In this document: piece by piece, positions 10,930 through 25,187 of the stretch
Layout: every line of letters begins with the position of its first letter
How positions within the stretch are numbered: position 1 is the first letter of the stretch
NCBI GenBank assembly: GCA_034231615.1
Contig: CM067306.1
Coordinates: forward strand, 45,390,094-45,454,093
DNA: 64,000 nucleotides
Reading direction: 5' to 3'
Origin: Meghimatium bilineatum
Lineage: Eukaryota; Mollusca; Gastropoda; Stylommatophora; Philomycidae
Made by a program: the position numbers and the translations under genes
The notes under the pieces: model-generated
Database searches by the model: none
Told to the model about the DNA's origin: nothing
What the model saw: the letters and a program-made list of their open reading frames with translations, nothing else

Positions 10930-13834
10930 TTGCAGTTCATTACGCCAAAACTCGTTGTATTCTGGCATATTACTCACAAATTGTGTGTACTGAAGCTTAC
11001 TACACTAGAATTGAGTGTTTTCTGGCCTATTGCACATGATTTCGTTGTACTGCAGCTTAATACGTCAGAACACTGGCGTATTACACACAAATTGGGTGCA
11101 TTGCAGTTTAATACGCCAAAACCCGTTGTATTCTGGCATATTACTGACATATTGGGTGTACTGAAGATTACTACACTAGAATTGAGTGTATTCTGGCCTA
11201 TTGCACATGATTCCGTTGTACTGCAGCTTAATACGTCAGAACACAGGCGTATTACACAAGAATTGGGTGTATTGCAGTTTAGTACGCCAAAACTCGTTGT
11301 ATTCTGGGATATTACTCACAAATTCATTGTACTGAAGCTTAATACACTAGAATTGAGTGTATTCTGGCCTATAACACATGATTTCGTTGTATGGCACCTT
11401 AATACTGCAGATCACTGGCATATTAAACACGAATTGGGTGTATTGCAGTTTAGTACGCCAAAAATCGTTGTATTCTGGGATATTACTCACAAATTCATTG
11501 TACTGAAGCTTACTACACTAGAATTGAGTGTATTCTAGCCCATTACACATGATTTCGTTGTATTGCACCTTAATACTGCAGAACACTGGCGTATTAAACA
11601 CGAATTGGGTGTATTGCAGTTTAGTACGCCAAAACTCGTTGTATTCTGGCATATTACTCACAAATTGGGTGTACTGAAGCTTACTACACTAGGATTGAGT
11701 GTATTCTAGCCTATTACACATGATTTCGTTGTAGTGCAGCTTAATACTTCAGAACTCTTGCGTATTACACACAAATTCGGTGTATTGCAGTTTAATACGC
11801 CAAAACCCGTTGTATTCTGGCATATTACTCACAAATTCATTGTACTGAAGCTTACTACACTAGAAGTGAGTGTATTCTGGCCCATTACACATGATTTCGT
11901 TGTATTGCACCTTAATACTGCAGAACACTGGCGTATTAAACACGAATTGGGTGTATTGCAGTTTAGTACGCCAAAACTCGTTGTATTCTGGCATATTACT
12001 CACAAATTGGGTGTACTGAAGCTTACTACACTAGAATTGAGTGTATTCTGGCCCATTGCACATTATTTCGTTGTACTGCAGCTTAATACGTCAGAACACT
12101 GGCGTATTACACAAGAATTGAGTGTATTGCAGTTTAGTACGACAAAACTCGTTGTATTCTGGGATATTACTCACAAATTCATTGTACTGAAGCTTACTAC
12201 ACTAGAATTGAGTGTATTCTAGCCTATTACACATGATTTCGTTGTAGTGCAGCTTAATACTTCAGAACTCTTGCGTATTACACACAAATTGGGTGTATTG
12301 CAGTTTAGTATTCTAAAACTCGTTGTATTCTGGCATATTACTCACAAATTCATTGTACTGAAGCTTACTACACTAGAAGTGAGTGTATTTTGGCCCATTA
12401 CACATGATTTCGTTGTATTGCACCTTAATACTGCAGAACACTGGCGTATTAAACACGAATTGGGTGTATTGCAGTTTAGTACGCCAAAACCCGTTGTATT
12501 CTGGCATATTACTCACAAATTCATTGTACTGAAGCTTACTACACTAGAAGTGAGTGTATTCTGGCCCATTACACATGATTTCGTTGTATTGCACCTTAAT
12601 ACTGCAGAACACTGGCGTATTAAACACGAATTGGGTGTATTGCAGTTTAGTACGACAAAACTCTTTGTATTCTGGGATATTACTCACAAATTCATTGTAC
12701 TGAAGCTTACTGTACTAGAATTGAGTGTATTCTAGCCTATTACACATGATTTCGTTGTAGTGCAGCTTAATACTTCAGAACTCTTGCGTATTATACACAA
12801 ATTGGGTGTATTGCAGTTTAGTATTCTAAAACTCGTTGTATTCTGGCATATTACTCACAAATTCATTGTACTGAAGCTTACTACACTAGAAGTGAGTGTA
12901 TTCTGGCCCATTACACATGATTTCGTTGTATTGCACCTTAATACTGCAGAACACTGGCGTATTAAACACGAATTGGGAGTATTGCACTTCAGTACGCCAA
13001 AACTCGTTGTATTCTGGCATATTACTCACACATTGTGTGTACTGAAGCTTACTACACTAGAATTGAGTGTTTTCTGGCCTATTGCACATGATTTCGTTGT
13101 ATTGCAGCTTAATACGTCAGAACACTGGCGTATTACACACAAATTGGGTGTATTGCAGTTTAACGCCAAAACCCGTTGTATTATGGCATATTACTCACAA
13201 ATTGGGTGTACTGAAGATTACTACACTAGAATTGAGTGTATTCTGGCCTATTGCACATGACTCCGTTGTACTGCAGCTTAATACGTCAGAACACAGGCGT
13301 ATTACACAAGAATTGGGTGTATTGCAGTTTAGTACGCCAAAACTCGTTGTATTCTGGGATATTACTCACAAATTCATTGTACTGAAGCTTACTACACTAG
13401 AATTGAGTGTATTCTGGCCCATAACACATGATTTCGTTGTATGGCACCTTAATACTGCAGATCACTGGCGTATTAAACACGAATTGGGTGTATTGCAGTT
13501 TAGTACGCCAAAAATCGTTGTATTCTGGGATATTACTCACATATTCATTGTACTGAAGGTTACTACACTAGAATTGAGTGTATTCTGGTCCATTACACAT
13601 GATTTCGTTGTAGTGCAGCTTAATACTTCAGAACTCTTGCGTATTACACACAAATTGGGTGTATTGCAGTTTAGTACGCTAAATCTCGTTGTATTCTGGC
13701 ATATTACTCACAAATTCATTGTACTGATGCTTACTACACTATAATTGAGTGTATTCTGGCCCATTACACATAATTTCGTTGTATTGCACCTTAATACTGC
13801 AGAACACTGGCGTATTAAACACGAATTGGGTGTA
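10930..13834. repeat. 2905-bp tandem HOR, copy 1
   Basis: Seventeen monomers minus 2 bp. Matches 13835-16739 at spacing 2905. Shared private words: gcagttcattacgcc, gggtgcattgcag, ttactgacatattggg and cgtattatacac. No difference was noticed in the stretches compared. Confidence 0.85.
13156..13165. other. 2-bp deletion tracer (1 of 5)
   Basis: Sub-unit B reads cagtttaacg where related copies read cagtttaatacg, a loss of 2 bp. Linked downstream changes are gtattatggc and gaagattac. It shifts the open frame. Confidence 0.9.
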
Positions 13835-16739
13835 TTGCAGTTCATTACGCCAAAACTCGTTGTATTCTGGCATATTACTCACAAATTGTGTGTACTGAAG
13901 CTTACTACACTAGAATTGAGTGTTTTCTGGCCTATTGCACATGATTTCGTTGTACTGCAGCTTAATACGTCAGAACACTGGCGTATTACACACAAATTGG
14001 GTGCATTGCAGTTTAATACGCCAAAACCCGTTGTATTCTGGCATATTACTGACATATTGGGTGTACTGAAGATTACTACACTAGAATTGAGTGTATTCTG
14101 GCCTATTGCACATGATTCCGTTGTACTGCAGCTTAATACGTCAGAACACAGGCGTATTACACAAGAATTGGGTGTATTGCAGTTTAGTACGCCAAAACTC
14201 GTTGTATTCTGGGATATTACTCACAAATTCATTGTACTGAAGCTTAATACACTAGAATTGAGTGTATTCTGGCCTATAACACATGATTTCGTTGTATGGC
14301 ACCTTAATACTGCAGATCACTGGCATATTAAACACGAATTGGGTGTATTGCAGTTTAGTACGCCAAAAATCGTTGTATTCTGGGATATTACTCACAAATT
14401 CATTGTACTGAAGCTTACTACACTAGAATTGAGTGTATTCTAGCCCATTACACATGATTTCGTTGTATTGCACCTTAATACTGCAGAACACTGGCGTATT
14501 AAACACGAATTGGGTGTATTGCAGTTTAGTACGCCAAAACTCGTTGTATTCTGGCATATTACTCACAAATTGGGTGTACTGAAGCTTACTACACTAGGAT
14601 TGAGTGTATTCTAGCCTATTACACATGATTTCGTTGTAGTGCAGCTTAATACTTCAGAACTCTTGCGTATTACACACAAATTCGGTGTATTGCAGTTTAA
14701 TACGCCAAAACCCGTTGTATTCTGGCATATTACTCACAAATTCATTGTACTGAAGCTTACTACACTAGAAGTGAGTGTATTCTGGCCCATTACACATGAT
14801 TTCGTTGTATTGCACCTTAATACTGCAGAACACTGGCGTATTAAACACGAATTGGGTGTATTGCAGTTTAGTACGCCAAAACTCGTTGTATTCTGGCATA
14901 TTACTCACAAATTGGGTGTACTGAAGCTTACTACACTAGAATTGAGTGTATTCTGGCCCATTGCACATTATTTCGTTGTACTGCAGCTTAATACGTCAGA
15001 ACACTGGCGTATTACACAAGAATTGAGTGTATTGCAGTTTAGTACGACAAAACTCGTTGTATTCTGGGATATTACTCACAAATTCATTGTACTGAAGCTT
15101 ACTACACTAGAATTGAGTGTATTCTAGCCTATTACACATGATTTCGTTGTAGTGCAGCTTAATACTTCAGAACTCTTGCGTATTACACACAAATTGGGTG
15201 TATTGCAGTTTAGTATTCTAAAACTCGTTGTATTCTGGCATATTACTCACAAATTCATTGTACTGAAGCTTACTACACTAGAAGTGAGTGTATTTTGGCC
15301 CATTACACATGATTTCGTTGTATTGCACCTTAATACTGCAGAACACTGGCGTATTAAACACGAATTGGGTGTATTGCAGTTTAGTACGCCAAAACCCGTT
15401 GTATTCTGGCATATTACTCACAAATTCATTGTACTGAAGCTTACTACACTAGAAGTGAGTGTATTCTGGCCCATTACACATGATTTCGTTGTATTGCACC
15501 TTAATACTGCAGAACACTGGCGTATTAAACACGAATTGGGTGTATTGCAGTTTAGTACGACAAAACTCTTTGTATTCTGGGATATTACTCACAAATTCAT
15601 TGTACTGAAGCTTACTGTACTAGAATTGAGTGTATTCTAGCCTATTACACATGATTTCGTTGTAGTGCAGCTTAATACTTCAGAACTCTTGCGTATTATA
15701 CACAAATTGGGTGTATTGCAGTTTAGTATTCTAAAACTCGTTGTATTCTGGCATATTACTCACAAATTCATTGTACTGAAGCTTACTACACTAGAAGTGA
15801 GTGTATTCTGGCCCATTACACATGATTTCGTTGTATTGCACCTTAATACTGCAGAACACTGGCGTATTAAACACGAATTGGGAGTATTGCACTTCAGTAC
15901 GCCAAAACTCGTTGTATTCTGGCATATTACTCACACATTGTGTGTACTGAAGCTTACTACACTAGAATTGAGTGTTTTCTGGCCTATTGCACATGATTTC
16001 GTTGTATTGCAGCTTAATACGTCAGAACACTGGCGTATTACACACAAATTGGGTGTATTGCAGTTTAACGCCAAAACCCGTTGTATTATGGCATATTACT
16101 CACAAATTGGGTGTACTGAAGATTACTACACTAGAATTGAGTGTATTCTGGCCTATTGCACATGACTCCGTTGTACTGCAGCTTAATACGTCAGAACACA
16201 GGCGTATTACACAAGAATTGGGTGTATTGCAGTTTAGTACGCCAAAACTCGTTGTATTCTGGGATATTACTCACAAATTCATTGTACTGAAGCTTACTAC
16301 ACTAGAATTGAGTGTATTCTGGCCCATAACACATGATTTCGTTGTATGGCACCTTAATACTGCAGATCACTGGCGTATTAAACACGAATTGGGTGTATTG
16401 CAGTTTAGTACGCCAAAAATCGTTGTATTCTGGGATATTACTCACATATTCATTGTACTGAAGGTTACTACACTAGAATTGAGTGTATTCTGGTCCATTA
16501 CACATGATTTCGTTGTAGTGCAGCTTAATACTTCAGAACTCTTGCGTATTACACACAAATTGGGTGTATTGCAGTTTAGTACGCTAAATCTCGTTGTATT
16601 CTGGCATATTACTCACAAATTCATTGTACTGATGCTTACTACACTATAATTGAGTGTATTCTGGCCCATTACACATAATTTCGTTGTATTGCACCTTAAT
16701 ACTGCAGAACACTGGCGTATTAAACACGAATTGGGTGTA
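13835..16739. repeat. 2905-bp tandem HOR, copy 2
   Basis: Tandem copy of 10930-13834. It ends where 16741 onward reads gcagtttagtacgccg instead of gcagttcattacgcc. Confidence 0.85.
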
Positions 16740-19200
16740 TTGCAGTTTAGTACGCCGAAACTCGTTGTATTCTGGCATATTACTCACAAATTGTGTGTAC
16801 TGAAGCTTACTACACTAGAATTGAGTGTATTCTGGCCTATTGCACATGATTCCGTTGTACTGCAGCTTAATACGTCAGAACACAGGCGTATTACACAAGA
16901 ATTGGGTGTATTGCAGTTTAGTACGCCAAAACTCGTTGTATTCTGGGATATTACTCACAAATTCATTGTACTGAAGCTTAATACACTAGAATTGAGTGTA
17001 TTCTGGCCTATAACACATGATTTCGTTGTATGGCACCTTAATACTGCAGATCACTGGCATATTAAACACGAATTGGGTGTATTGCAGTTTAGTACGCCAA
17101 AAATCGTTGTATTCTGGGATATTACTCACAAATTCATTGTACTGAAGCTTACTACACTAGAATTGAGTGTATTCTAGCCCATTACACATGATTTCGTTGT
17201 ATTGCACCTTAATACTGCAGAACACTGGCGTATTAAACACGAATTGGGTGTATTGCAGTTTAGTACGCCAAAACTCGTTGTATTCTGGCATATTACTCAC
17301 AAATTGGGTGTACTGAAGCTTACTACACTAGGATTGAGTGCATTCTAGCCTATTACACATGATTTCGTTGTAGTGCAGCTTAATACTTCAGAACTCTTGC
17401 GTATTACACACAAATTGGGTGTATTGCAGTTTAATACGCCAAAACCCGTTGTATTCTGGCATATTACTCACAAATTCATTGTACTGAAGCTTACTACACT
17501 AGAAGTGAGTGTATTCTGGCCCATTACACATGATTTCGTTGTATTGCACCTTAATACTGCAGAACACTGGCGTATTAAACACGAATTGGGTGTATTGCAG
17601 TTTAGTACGCCAAAACTCGTTGTATTCTGGCATATTACTCACAAATTGGGTGTACTGAAGCTTACTACACTAGAATTGAGTGTATTCTGGCCCATTGCAC
17701 ATTATTTCGTTGTACTGCAGCTTAATACGTCAGAACACTGGCGTATTACACAAGAATTGAGTGTATTGCAGTTTAGTACGACAAAACTCGTTGTATTCTG
17801 GGATATTACTCACAAATTCATTGTACTGAAGCTTACTACACTAGAATTGAGTGTATTCTAGCCTATTACACATGATTTCGTTGTAGTGCAGCTTAATACT
17901 TCAGAACGCTTGCGTATTACACACAAATTGGGTGTATTGCAGTTTAGTATTCTAAAACTCGTTGTATTCTGGCATATTACTCACAAATTCATTGTACTGA
18001 AGCTTACTACACTAGAAGTGAGTGTATTTTGGCCCATTACACATGATTTCGTTGTATTGCACCTTAATACTGCAGAACACTGGCGTATTAAACACGAATT
18101 GGGTGTATTGCAGTTTAGTACGCCAAAACCCGTTGTATTCTGGCATATTACTCACAAATTCATTGTACTGAAGCTTACTACACTAGAAGTGAGTGTATTC
18201 TGGCCCATTACACATGATTTCGTTGTATTGCACCTTAATACTGCAGAACACTGGCGTATTAAACACGAATTGGGTGTATTGCAGTTTAGTACGCCAAAAC
18301 TCGTTGTATTCTGGCATATTACTCACAATTTGGGTGTACTGAAGCTTACTACACTAGAATTGAGTGTATTCTAGCCTATTACACATGATTTCGTTGTATT
18401 GCAGCTTAATACTTCAGAACTCTTGCGTATTACACACAAATTGGGTGTATTGCAGTTTAGTTTTCTAAAACTCGTTGTATTCTGGCATATTACTCACAAA
18501 TTCATTGTACTGAAGCTTACTACACTAGAAGTGAGTGTATTTTGGCCCATTACACATGATTTCGTTGTATTGCACCTTAATACTGCAGAACACTGGCGTA
18601 TTAAACACGAATTGGGTGTATTGCAGTTTAGTACGCCAAAACTCGTTGTATTCTGGCATATTACTCACAAATTGGGTGTACTGAAGCTTACTACACTAGG
18701 ATTGAGTGTATTCTGGCCTATTGCACATGATTTCGTTGTACTGCAGCTTAATACGTCAGGACACTGGCGTATTACACAAGAATTGAGTATATTGCAGTTT
18801 AGTACGACAAAACTCTTTGTATTCTGGGATATTACTCACAAATTCATTGTACTGAAGCTTACTATACTAGAATTGAGTGTATTCTAGCCTATTACACATG
18901 ATTTCGTTGTAGTGCAGCTTAATACTTCAGAACTCTTGCGTATTACACACAAATTGGGTGTATTGCAGTTTAGTATTCTAAAACTCGTTGTATTCTGGCA
19001 TATTACTCACAAATTCATTGTACTGAAGCTTACTACACTAGAAGTGAGTGTATTCTGGCCCATTACACATGATTTCGTTGTATTGCACCTTAATACTGCA
19101 GAACACTGGCGTATTAAACACGAATTGGGAGTATTGCACTTCAGTACGCCAAAACTCGTTGTATTCTGGCATATTACTCACAAATTGTGTGTACTGAAGC
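15530..19200. repeat. 4273-bp spaced duplication, left copy
   Basis: About 3.67 kb matching 19803-23473 at spacing 4273 (25 monomers minus 2). Few differences are seen, for example cagaacgcttgcg near 17903 against cagaactcttgcg, and cgtattatacac near 15692 against cgtattacacac. Confidence 0.8.
16061..16070. other. 2-bp deletion tracer (2 of 5)
   Basis: Same deletion with the same linked changes, 2905 bp after the first. Confidence 0.9.
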
Positions 19201-19802
19201 TTACTACACTAGAAGTGAGTGTATTCTGGCCCATTACACATGATTTCGTTGTATTGCACCTTAATACTGCAGAACACTGGCGTATTAAACACGAATTGGG
19301 TGTATTGCAGTTTAGTACGCCAAAACTCGTTGTATTCTGGCATATTACTCACAATTTGGGTGTACTGAAGCTTACTACACTAGAATTGAGTGTATTCTAG
19401 CCTATTACACATGATTTCGTTGTATTGCAGCTTAATACTTCAGAACTCTTGCGTATTACACACAAATTGGGTGTATTGCAGTTTAGTTTTCTAAAACTCG
19501 TTGTATTCTGGCATATTACTCACAAATTCATTGTACTGAAGCTTACTACACTAGAAGTGAGTGTATTTTGGCCCATTACACATGATTTCGTTGTATTGCA
19601 CCTTAATACTGCAGAACACTGGCGTATTAAACACGAATTGGGTGTATTGCAGTTTAGTACGCCAAAACTCGTTGTATTCTGGCATATTACTCACAAATTG
19701 GGTGTACTGAAGCTTACTACACTAGGATTGAGTGTATTCTGGCCTATTGCACATGCTTTCGTTGTACTGCAGCTTAATACGTCAGGACACTGGCGTATTA
19801 CA

Positions 19803-22800
19803 CAAGAATTGAGTGTATTGCAGTTTAGTACGACAAAACTCTTTGTATTCTGGGATATTACTCACAAATTCATTGTACTGAAGCTTACTGTACTAGAATT
19901 GAGTGTATTCTAGCCTATTACACATGATTTCGTTGTAGTGCAGCTTAATACTTCAGAACTCTTGCGTATTACACACAAATTGGGTGTATTGCAGTTTAGT
20001 ATTCTAAAACTCGTTGTATTCTGGCATATTACTCACAAATTCATTGTACTGAAGCTTACTACACTAGAAGTGAGTGTATTCTGGCCCATTACACATGATT
20101 TCGTTGTATTGCACCTTAATACTGCAGAACACTGGCGTATTAAACACGAATTGGGAGTATTGCACTTCAGTACGCCAAAACTCGTTGTATTCTGGCATAT
20201 TACTCACACATTGTGTGTACTGAAGCTTACTACACTAGAATTGAGTGTTTTCTGGCCTATTGCACGTGATTTCGTTGTATTGCAGCTTAATACGTCAGAA
20301 CACTGGCGTATTACACACAAATTGGGTGTATTGCAGTTTAACGCCAAAACCCGTTGTATTATGGCATATTACTCACAAATTGGGTGTACTGAAGATTACT
20401 ACACTAGAATTGAGTGTATTCTGGCCTATTGCACATGACTCCGTTGTACTGCAGCTTAATACGTCAGAACACAGGCGTATTACACAAGAATTGGGTGTAT
20501 TGCAGTTTAGTACGCCAAAACTCGTTGTATTCTGGGATATTACTCACAAATTCATTGTACTGAAGCTTACTACACTAGAATTGAGTGTATTCTGGCCCAT
20601 AACACATGATTTCGTTGTATGGCACCTTAATACTGCAGATCACTGGCGTATTAAACACGAATTGGGTGTATTGCAGTTTAGTACGCCAAAAATCGTTGTA
20701 TTCTGGGATATTACTCACATATTCATTGTACTGAAGGTTACTACACTAGAATTGAGTGTATTCTGGTCCATTACACATGATTTCGTTGTAGTGCAGCTTA
20801 ATACTTCAGAACTCTTGCGTATTACACACAAATTGGGTGTATTGCAGTTTAGTACGCTAAATCTCGTTGTATTCTGGCATATTACTCACAAATTCATTGT
20901 ACTGATGCTTACTACACTATAATTGAGTGTATTCTGGCCCATTACACATAATTTCGTTGTATTGCACCTTAATACTGCAGAACACTGGCGTATTAAACAC
21001 GAATTGGGTGTATTGCAGTTTAGTACGCCGAAACTCGTTGTATTCTGGCATATTACTCACAAATTGTGTGTACTGAAGCTTACTACACTAGAATTGAGTG
21101 TATTCTGGCCTATTGCACATGATTCCGTTGTACTGCAGCTTAATACGTCAGAACACAGGCGTATTACACAAGAATTGGGTGTATTGCAGTTTAGTACGCC
21201 AAAACTCGTTGTATTCTGGGATATTACTCACAAATTCATTGTACTGAAGCTTAATACACTAGAATTGAGTGTATTCTGGCCTATAACACATGATTTCGTT
21301 GTATGGCACCTTAATACTGCAGATCACTGGCATATTAAACACGAATTGGGTGTATTGCAGTTTAGTACGCCAAAAATCGTTGTATTCTGGGATATTACTC
21401 ACAAATTCATTGTACTGAAGCTTACTACACTAGAATTGAGTGTATTCTAGCCCATTACACATGATTTCGTTGTATTGCACCTTAATACTGCAGAACACTG
21501 GCGTATTAAACACGAATTGGGTGTATTGCAGTTTAGTACGCCAAAACTCGTTGTATTCTGGCATATTACTCACAAATTGGGTGTACTGAAGCTTACTACA
21601 CTAGGATTGAGTGCATTCTAGCCTATTACACATGATTTCGTTGTAGTGCAGCTTAATACTTCAGAACTCTTGCGTATTACACACAAATTGGGTGTATTGC
21701 AGTTTAATACGCCAAAACCCGTTGTATTCTGGCATATTACTCACAAATTCATTGTACTGAAGCTTACTACACTAGAAGTGAGTGTATTCTGGCCCATTAC
21801 ACATGATTTCGTTGTATTGCACCTTAATACTGCAGAACACTGGCGTATTAAACACGAATTGGGTGTATTGCAGTTTAGTACGCCAAAACTCGTTGTATTC
21901 TGGCATATTACTCACAAATTGGGTGTACTGAAGCTTACTACACTAGAATTGAGTGTATTCTGGCCCATTGCACATTATTTCGTTGTACTGCAGCTTAATA
22001 CGTCAGAACACTGGCGTATTACACAAGAATTGAGTGTATTGCAGTTTAGTACGACAAAACTCGTTGTATTCTGGGATATTACTCACAAATTCATTGTACT
22101 GAAGCTTACTACACTAGAATTGAGTGTATTCTAGCCTATTACACATGATTTCGTTGTAGTGCAGCTTAATACTTCAGAACTCTTGCGTATTACACACAAA
22201 TTGGGTGTATTGCAGTTTAGTATTCTAAAACTCGTTGTATTCTGGCATATTACTCACAAATTCATTGTACTGAAGCTTACTACACTAGAAGTGAGTGTAT
22301 TTTGGCCCATTACACATGATTTCGTTGTATTGCACCTTAATACTGCAGAACACTGGCGTATTAAACACGAATTGGGTGTATTGCAGTTTAGTACGCCAAA
22401 ACCCGTTGTATTCTGGCATATTACTCACAAATTCATTGTACTGAAGCTTACTACACTAGAAGTGAGTGTATTCTGGCCCATTACACATGATTTCGTTGTA
22501 TTGCACCTTAATACTGCAGAACACTGGCGTATTAAACACGAATTGGGTGTATTGCAGTTTAGTACGCCAAAACTCGTTGTATTCTGGCATATTACTCACA
22601 ATTTGGGTGTACTGAAGCTTACTACACTAGAATTGAGTGTATTCTAGCCTATTACACATGATTTCGTTGTATTGCAGCTTAATACTTCAGAACTCTTGCG
22701 TATTACACACAAATTGGGTGTATTGCAGTTTAGTTTTCTAAAACTCGTTGTATTCTGGCATATTACTCACAAATTCATTGTACTGAAGCTTACTACACTA

Positions 22801-23473
22801 GAAGTGAGTGTATTTTGGCCCATTACACATGATTTCGTTGTATTGCACCTTAATACTGCAGAACACTGGCGTATTAAACACGAATTGGGTGTATTGCAGT
22901 TTAGTACGCCAAAACTCGTTGTATTCTGGCATATTACTCACAAATTGGGTGTACTGAAGCTTACTACACTAGGATTGAGTGTATTCTGGCCTATTGCACA
23001 TGATTTCGTTGTACTGCAGCTTAATACGTCAGGACACTGGCGTATTACACAAGAATTGAGTATATTGCAGTTTAGTACGACAAAACTCTTTGTATTCTGG
23101 GATATTACTCACAAATTCATTGTACTGAAGCTTACTATACTAGAATTGAGTGTATTCTAGCCTATTACACATGATTTCGTTGTAGTGCAGCTTAATACTT
23201 CAGAACTCTTGCGTATTACACACAAATTGGGTGTATTGCAGTTTAGTATTCTAAAACTCGTTGTATTCTGGCATATTACTCACAAATTCATTGTACTGAA
23301 GCTTACTACACTAGAAGTGAGTGTATTCTGGCCCATTACACATGATTTCGTTGTATTGCACCTTAATACTGCAGAACACTGGCGTATTAAACACGAATTG
23401 GGAGTATTGCACTTCAGTACGCCAAAACTCGTTGTATTCTGGCATATTACTCACAAATTGTGTGTACTGAAGC
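19803..23473. repeat. 4273-bp spaced duplication, right copy
   Basis: Partner of 15530-19200. Between the two copies lies a ~600-bp trimer-type segment that repeats 18399-18887-like sequence at a 1026-bp spacing, so a smaller duplication is nested in the larger one. Confidence 0.8.
20334..20343. other. 2-bp deletion tracer (3 of 5)
   Basis: Same deletion, 4273 bp after the second. A nearby private change makes gcacgtgatttcg (about 20262). Confidence 0.9.
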
Positions 23474-23810
23474 TTACTACACTAGAATTGAGTGTTTTCT
23501 GGCCTATTGCACATGATTTCGTTGTATAGCAGCTTAATACGTCAGAACACTGGCGTATTACACACAAATTGGGTGTATTGCAGTTTAACGCCAAAACCCG
23601 TTGTATTATGGCATATTACTCACAAATTGGGTGTACTGAAGATTACTACACTAGAATTGAGTGTATTCTGGCCTATTGCACATGATTCCGTTGTACTGCA
23701 GCTTAATACGTCAGAACACAGGCGTATTACACAAGAATTGGGTGTATTGCAGTTTAGTACGCCAAAACTCGTTGTATTCTGGGATATTACTCACAAATTC
23801 ATTGTACTGA
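21770..23810. repeat. 3418-bp spaced duplication, left copy
   Basis: About 2.04 kb matching 25188-27228 at 3418 bp. It overlaps the right copy of the 4273-bp duplication, so the same DNA was copied more than once. Confidence 0.75.
23581..23590. other. 2-bp deletion tracer (4 of 5)
   Basis: Same deletion, 3247 bp (19 monomers minus 2) after the third. The A just upstream has a gtatagcagc stop variant. Confidence 0.9.
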
Positions 23811-25187
23811 AGCTTAATACACTAGAATTGAGTGTATTCTGGCCTATAACACATGATTTCGTTGTATGGCACCTTAATACTGCAGATCACTGGCATATTA
23901 AACACGAATTGGGTGTATTGCAGTTTAGTACGCCAAAAATCGTTGTATTCTGGGATATTACTCACAAATTCATTGTACTGAAGCTTACTACACTAGAATT
24001 GAGTGTATTCTAGCCCATTACACATGATTTCGTTGTATTGCACCTTAATACTGCAGAACACTGGCGTATTAAACACGAATTGGGTGTATTGCAGTTTAGT
24101 ACGCCAAAACTCGTTGTATTCTGGCATATTACTCACAAATTGGGTGTACTGAAGCTTACTACACTAGGATTGAGTGCATTCTAGCCTATTACACATGATT
24201 TCGTTGTAGTGCAGCTTAATACTTCAGAACTCTTGCGTATTACACACAAATTGGGTGTATTGCAGTTTAATACGCCAAAACCCGTTGTATTCTGGCATAT
24301 TACTCACAAATTCATTGTACTGAAGCTTACTACACTAGAAGTGAGTGTATTCTGGCCCATTACACATGATTTCGTTGTATTGCACCTTAATACTGCAGAA
24401 CACTGGCGTATTAAACACGAATTGGGTGTATTGCAGTTTAGTACGCCAAAACTCGTTGTATTCTGGCATATTACTCACAAATTGGGTGTACTGAAGCTTA
24501 CTACACTAGAATTGAGTGTATTCTGGCCCATTGCACATTATTTCGTTGTACTGCAGCTTAATACGTCAGAACACTGGCGTATTACACAAGAATTGAGTGT
24601 ATTGCAGTTTAGTACGACAAAACTCGTTGTATTCTGGCATATTACTCACAAATTCATTGTACTGAAGCTTACTACACTAGAAGTGAGTGTATTTTGGCCC
24701 ATTACACATGATTTCGTTGTATTGCACCTTAATACTGCAGAACACTGGCGTATTAAACACGAATTGGGTGTATTGCAGTTTAGTACGCCAAAACCCGTTG
24801 TATTCTGGCATATTACTCACAAATTCATTGTACTGAAGCTTACTACACTAGAAGTGAGTGTATTCTGGCCCATTACACATGATTTCGTTGTATTGCACCT
24901 TAATACTGCAGAACACTGGCGTATTAAACACGAATTGGGTGTATTGCAGTTTAGTACGCCAAAACTCGTTGTATTCTGGCATATTACTCACAATTTGGGT
25001 GTACTGAAGCTTACTACACTAGAATTGAGTGTATTCTAGCCTATTACACATGATTTCGTTGTATTGCAGCTTAATACTTCAGAACTCTTGCGTATTACAC
25101 ACAAATTGGGTGTATTGCAGTTTAGTTTTCTAAAACTCGTTGTATTCTGGCATATTACTCACAAATTCATTGTACTGAAGCTTACTA

